Shown here piece after piece: positions 51,901 to 53,301 of a DNA stretch of 53,301 nt (position 1 is the first letter of the stretch; every line of letters starts with the position of its first letter). A program made the translations under genes and the position numbers. The stretch covers positions 1 to 53,301 of the forward strand of contig CAIWRU010000205.1 of assembly GCA_903915155.1 (NCBI GenBank), read 5' to 3'. The notes beneath the pieces were generated by a model. That model searched no databases and was not told the origin of the DNA. It saw nothing but the letters and a program-made list of their open reading frames with translations. The DNA is from an uncultured Mucilaginibacter sp. (lineage in GTDB: Bacteria > Bacteroidota > Bacteroidia > Sphingobacteriales > Sphingobacteriaceae).

Positions 51901-53301
51901 ATGATAAAAAATTACATTCGTACCGCTTTACGCTATTTTCGCAGAAGCAAGCTCACCGCCGTGATCAATATATTGGGGCTTTCCATAGGAATAAGTGCCG
52001 CTTTGGTTATTTTTATAATGGTGAAATACGATTACAGTTTTGATCGGTTTGAGCCGGGCCGGGAGCGTATTTACCGAGTAGTAACAGATGGTGATGGTTG
52101 GAAGAACCAGGGTGTGCCCGTGCCTTTTCCTGAAGCGCTGAAACAAAATACCGGTGGCGTGGAAACAGTAGCATCCTTGTTCGATTACAATGATTGGAAT
52201 ACCAAGGTAACCATACCCGAAAGTGCAGGCAAACCGGATAAGCAATTAAAAAAACAATTGGGGATAGCATTTGCCGACGAGGGCTATTTTAAAATCATCC
52301 CGCACCGCTGGCTTGCGGGGCATGCCGCTTCGGCTTTCAAAAACCCTTACAACCTGGTATTGACTGAAAGCAGGGCAAAATTATATTTTCCGGGCGTAGC
52401 TATTGACCAGATAGTTGGCAGAACGGTAACATTTAGTGATACCGTGAGGACAACGGTAACAGGAGTAGTGGCCGACCTGGCAACCAATAGCGATTTTGAC
52501 CGTCAGTGCTTTATTTCACTGCCTACTGTATATCATACATCGCTTAAAAAAGCCTACCAGGCCGAGCAATGGGGCAGTACAAATTCAGATAATCAAGTGC
52601 TTGTTAAATTGTCGCCAAATGTACAGGCTGCTACTGTAAACCGGGAGATCAAATCTATTTTTAAAATGCATTTGCCCGGGAAAGGCGATTCCAAAACAGT
52701 TCACTTCCTTCAAGCTTTGGCCGACGTGCATACCAACCCTGATTTTGGCGGCAACGTTAACCCGGGTGTCATTCGTAATTTAAGTATACTGGCTATGTTT
52801 TTACTGGCGCTGGGTGCTATCAATTTCATCAATCTATCTACCGCCCATGCTTCGGAACGTGCCAGGGAAATAGGCATACGTAAAACATTGGGCAGTGGCA
52901 GGGGGCAACTCATAGCACAGTTTCTGTCTGAAGCATTTTTATTAACGCTTACAGCAGCCATATTGTCCATAGGGTTGTTACCGCTTTTGCTGAAAGTTTT
53001 CGGCAGTTTTATTCCTGATGGGCTGAACGCAGGTTATTTATTTAAGGAGCCGCTGGTATGGGTGTTTTTGCTGGCGCTAACTATTGTTGTAAGCCTGGCA
53101 GCCGGGCTTTACCCGGCGTTTATTCTTGCAAGGTTCCGCCCGGTGTTGGTGCTTAAAAATATAACCACGGGCAATGGCACCAATACGCGAAGTGCCTGGT
53201 TACGTAAATCATTAATTGTATCACAATTTGTTATTGCACAGGTATTTGTAATTGGTGTTTTAGTGGTAGATAAACAACTGCATTTTGCTGAGACCAAAGA
53301 C
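51901..53301 (+). CDS. FtsX/MacB-type ABC transporter permease, 3' partial
   Basis: The frame opens at ATG 51901 and runs without a stop to the right edge (467 codons seen). It begins MIKNYIRTALRYFRRSKLTAVINILGLSIGISAALVIFIM, the usual start of MacB_PCD-type permeases of Bacteroidota, with a periplasmic domain of about 240 residues. An FtsX helix cluster follows from about residue 290 (FLLALGAINFINLSTAHASERAREIGIRKTLG). It probably exports or handles a macrolide-, peptide- or lipid-like substrate with an ATPase encoded elsewhere. Full length should be about 790 residues. Confidence 0.92.
   Translation, partial: MIKNYIRTALRYFRRSKLTAVINILGLSIGISAALVIFIMVKYDYSFDRFEPGRERIYRVVTDGDGWKNQGVPVPFPEALKQNTGGVETVASLFDYNDWNTKVTIPESAGKPDKQLKKQLGIAFADEGYFKIIPHRWLAGHAASAFKNPYNLVLTESRAKLYFPGVAIDQIVGRTVTFSDTVRTTVTGVVADLATNSDFDRQCFISLPTVYHTSLKKAYQAEQWGSTNSDNQVLVKLSPNVQAATVNREIKSIFKMHLPGKGDSKTVHFLQALADVHTNPDFGGNVNPGVIRNLSILAMFLLALGAINFINLSTAHASERAREIGIRKTLGSGRGQLIAQFLSEAFLLTLTAAILSIGLLPLLLKVFGSFIPDGLNAGYLFKEPLVWVFLLALTIVVSLAAGLYPAFILARFRPVLVLKNITTGNGTNTRSAWLRKSLIVSQFVIAQVFVIGVLVVDKQLHFAETKD

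Overview
The window looks like chromosomal DNA of a Bacteroidota member, most likely Sphingobacteriaceae close to Mucilaginibacter or Pedobacter. The reasons are a SusD-type lipoprotein with a DUF1735 partner, a moxR/bat operon, topoisomerase IV subunit A of Bacteroidota type, YfiT-like and KTSC small proteins, promoters of the Bacteroidota form TTG-N(17-23)-TAnnTTTG, and short palindromic or 7-8 bp tandem repeats in many gaps. This placement is by recognition, not by a search. There is no rRNA, no CRISPR array and no prophage. No stretch longer than 300 bp lacks a gene or element.

Layout. 1-4.8 kb: end of a SusC/SusD-type nutrient uptake locus (SusD partial at the left edge, DUF1735 lipoprotein), then a TlpA-like lipoprotein and a carboxypeptidase-regulatory-like secreted protein. 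4.9-8.1 kb: LD-carboxypeptidase, methionyl-tRNA synthetase, tRNA-Arg(CCT). 8.2-9.2 kb: a truncated ECF sigma factor running into a stray receiver domain, probably a deletion scar. 9.3-18.1 kb: RlmF, acyltransferase, a 48-residue membrane peptide, GluQ-RS, an active/inactive M16 protease pair, a type B carboxylesterase and small unknowns. 18.3-27.4 kb: a complete minus-strand moxR-DUF58-batA-batB-batC-batD-batE operon, interrupted in one gap by a REP-flanked RAYT transposase and in another by a C-rich palindromic element. 27.7-34.8 kb: a complete ebo operon (eboA to eboF) with a TMEM220-like membrane gene at its head and a KTSC gene at its tail. 34.9-46.5 kb: mixed housekeeping and carbohydrate genes (YfiT-like, FAD oxidoreductase, GH2 beta-galactosidase, DoxX, MsrA, e(P4) phosphatase, YncE/phosphoesterase, aldose epimerase-like, methyltransferase). 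46.5-53.3 kb: topoisomerase IV subunit A, a ParE-type toxin-antitoxin pair, a DUF1905/YdeI protein, two tandem NTF2-like secreted paralogues and the start of an FtsX/MacB-type ABC permease cut by the right edge.

How the genes work together. The ebo block is the most striking multi-gene system. It holds a sugar-phosphate-cyclase homologue (EboD), a UbiA prenyltransferase (EboC), two TIM-barrel proteins (EboB, EboE), an alkaline-phosphatase-fold protein (EboF) and EboA, almost without gaps. This is the cluster linked elsewhere to export of scytonemin precursors and to nematode repellence; its product is not known to me. The bat operon pairs a MoxR AAA+ ATPase with three VWA-type proteins and membrane-anchored TPR proteins, a chaperone-like envelope complex. 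The repeats found in the operon gaps are the main structure that the genes do not explain.
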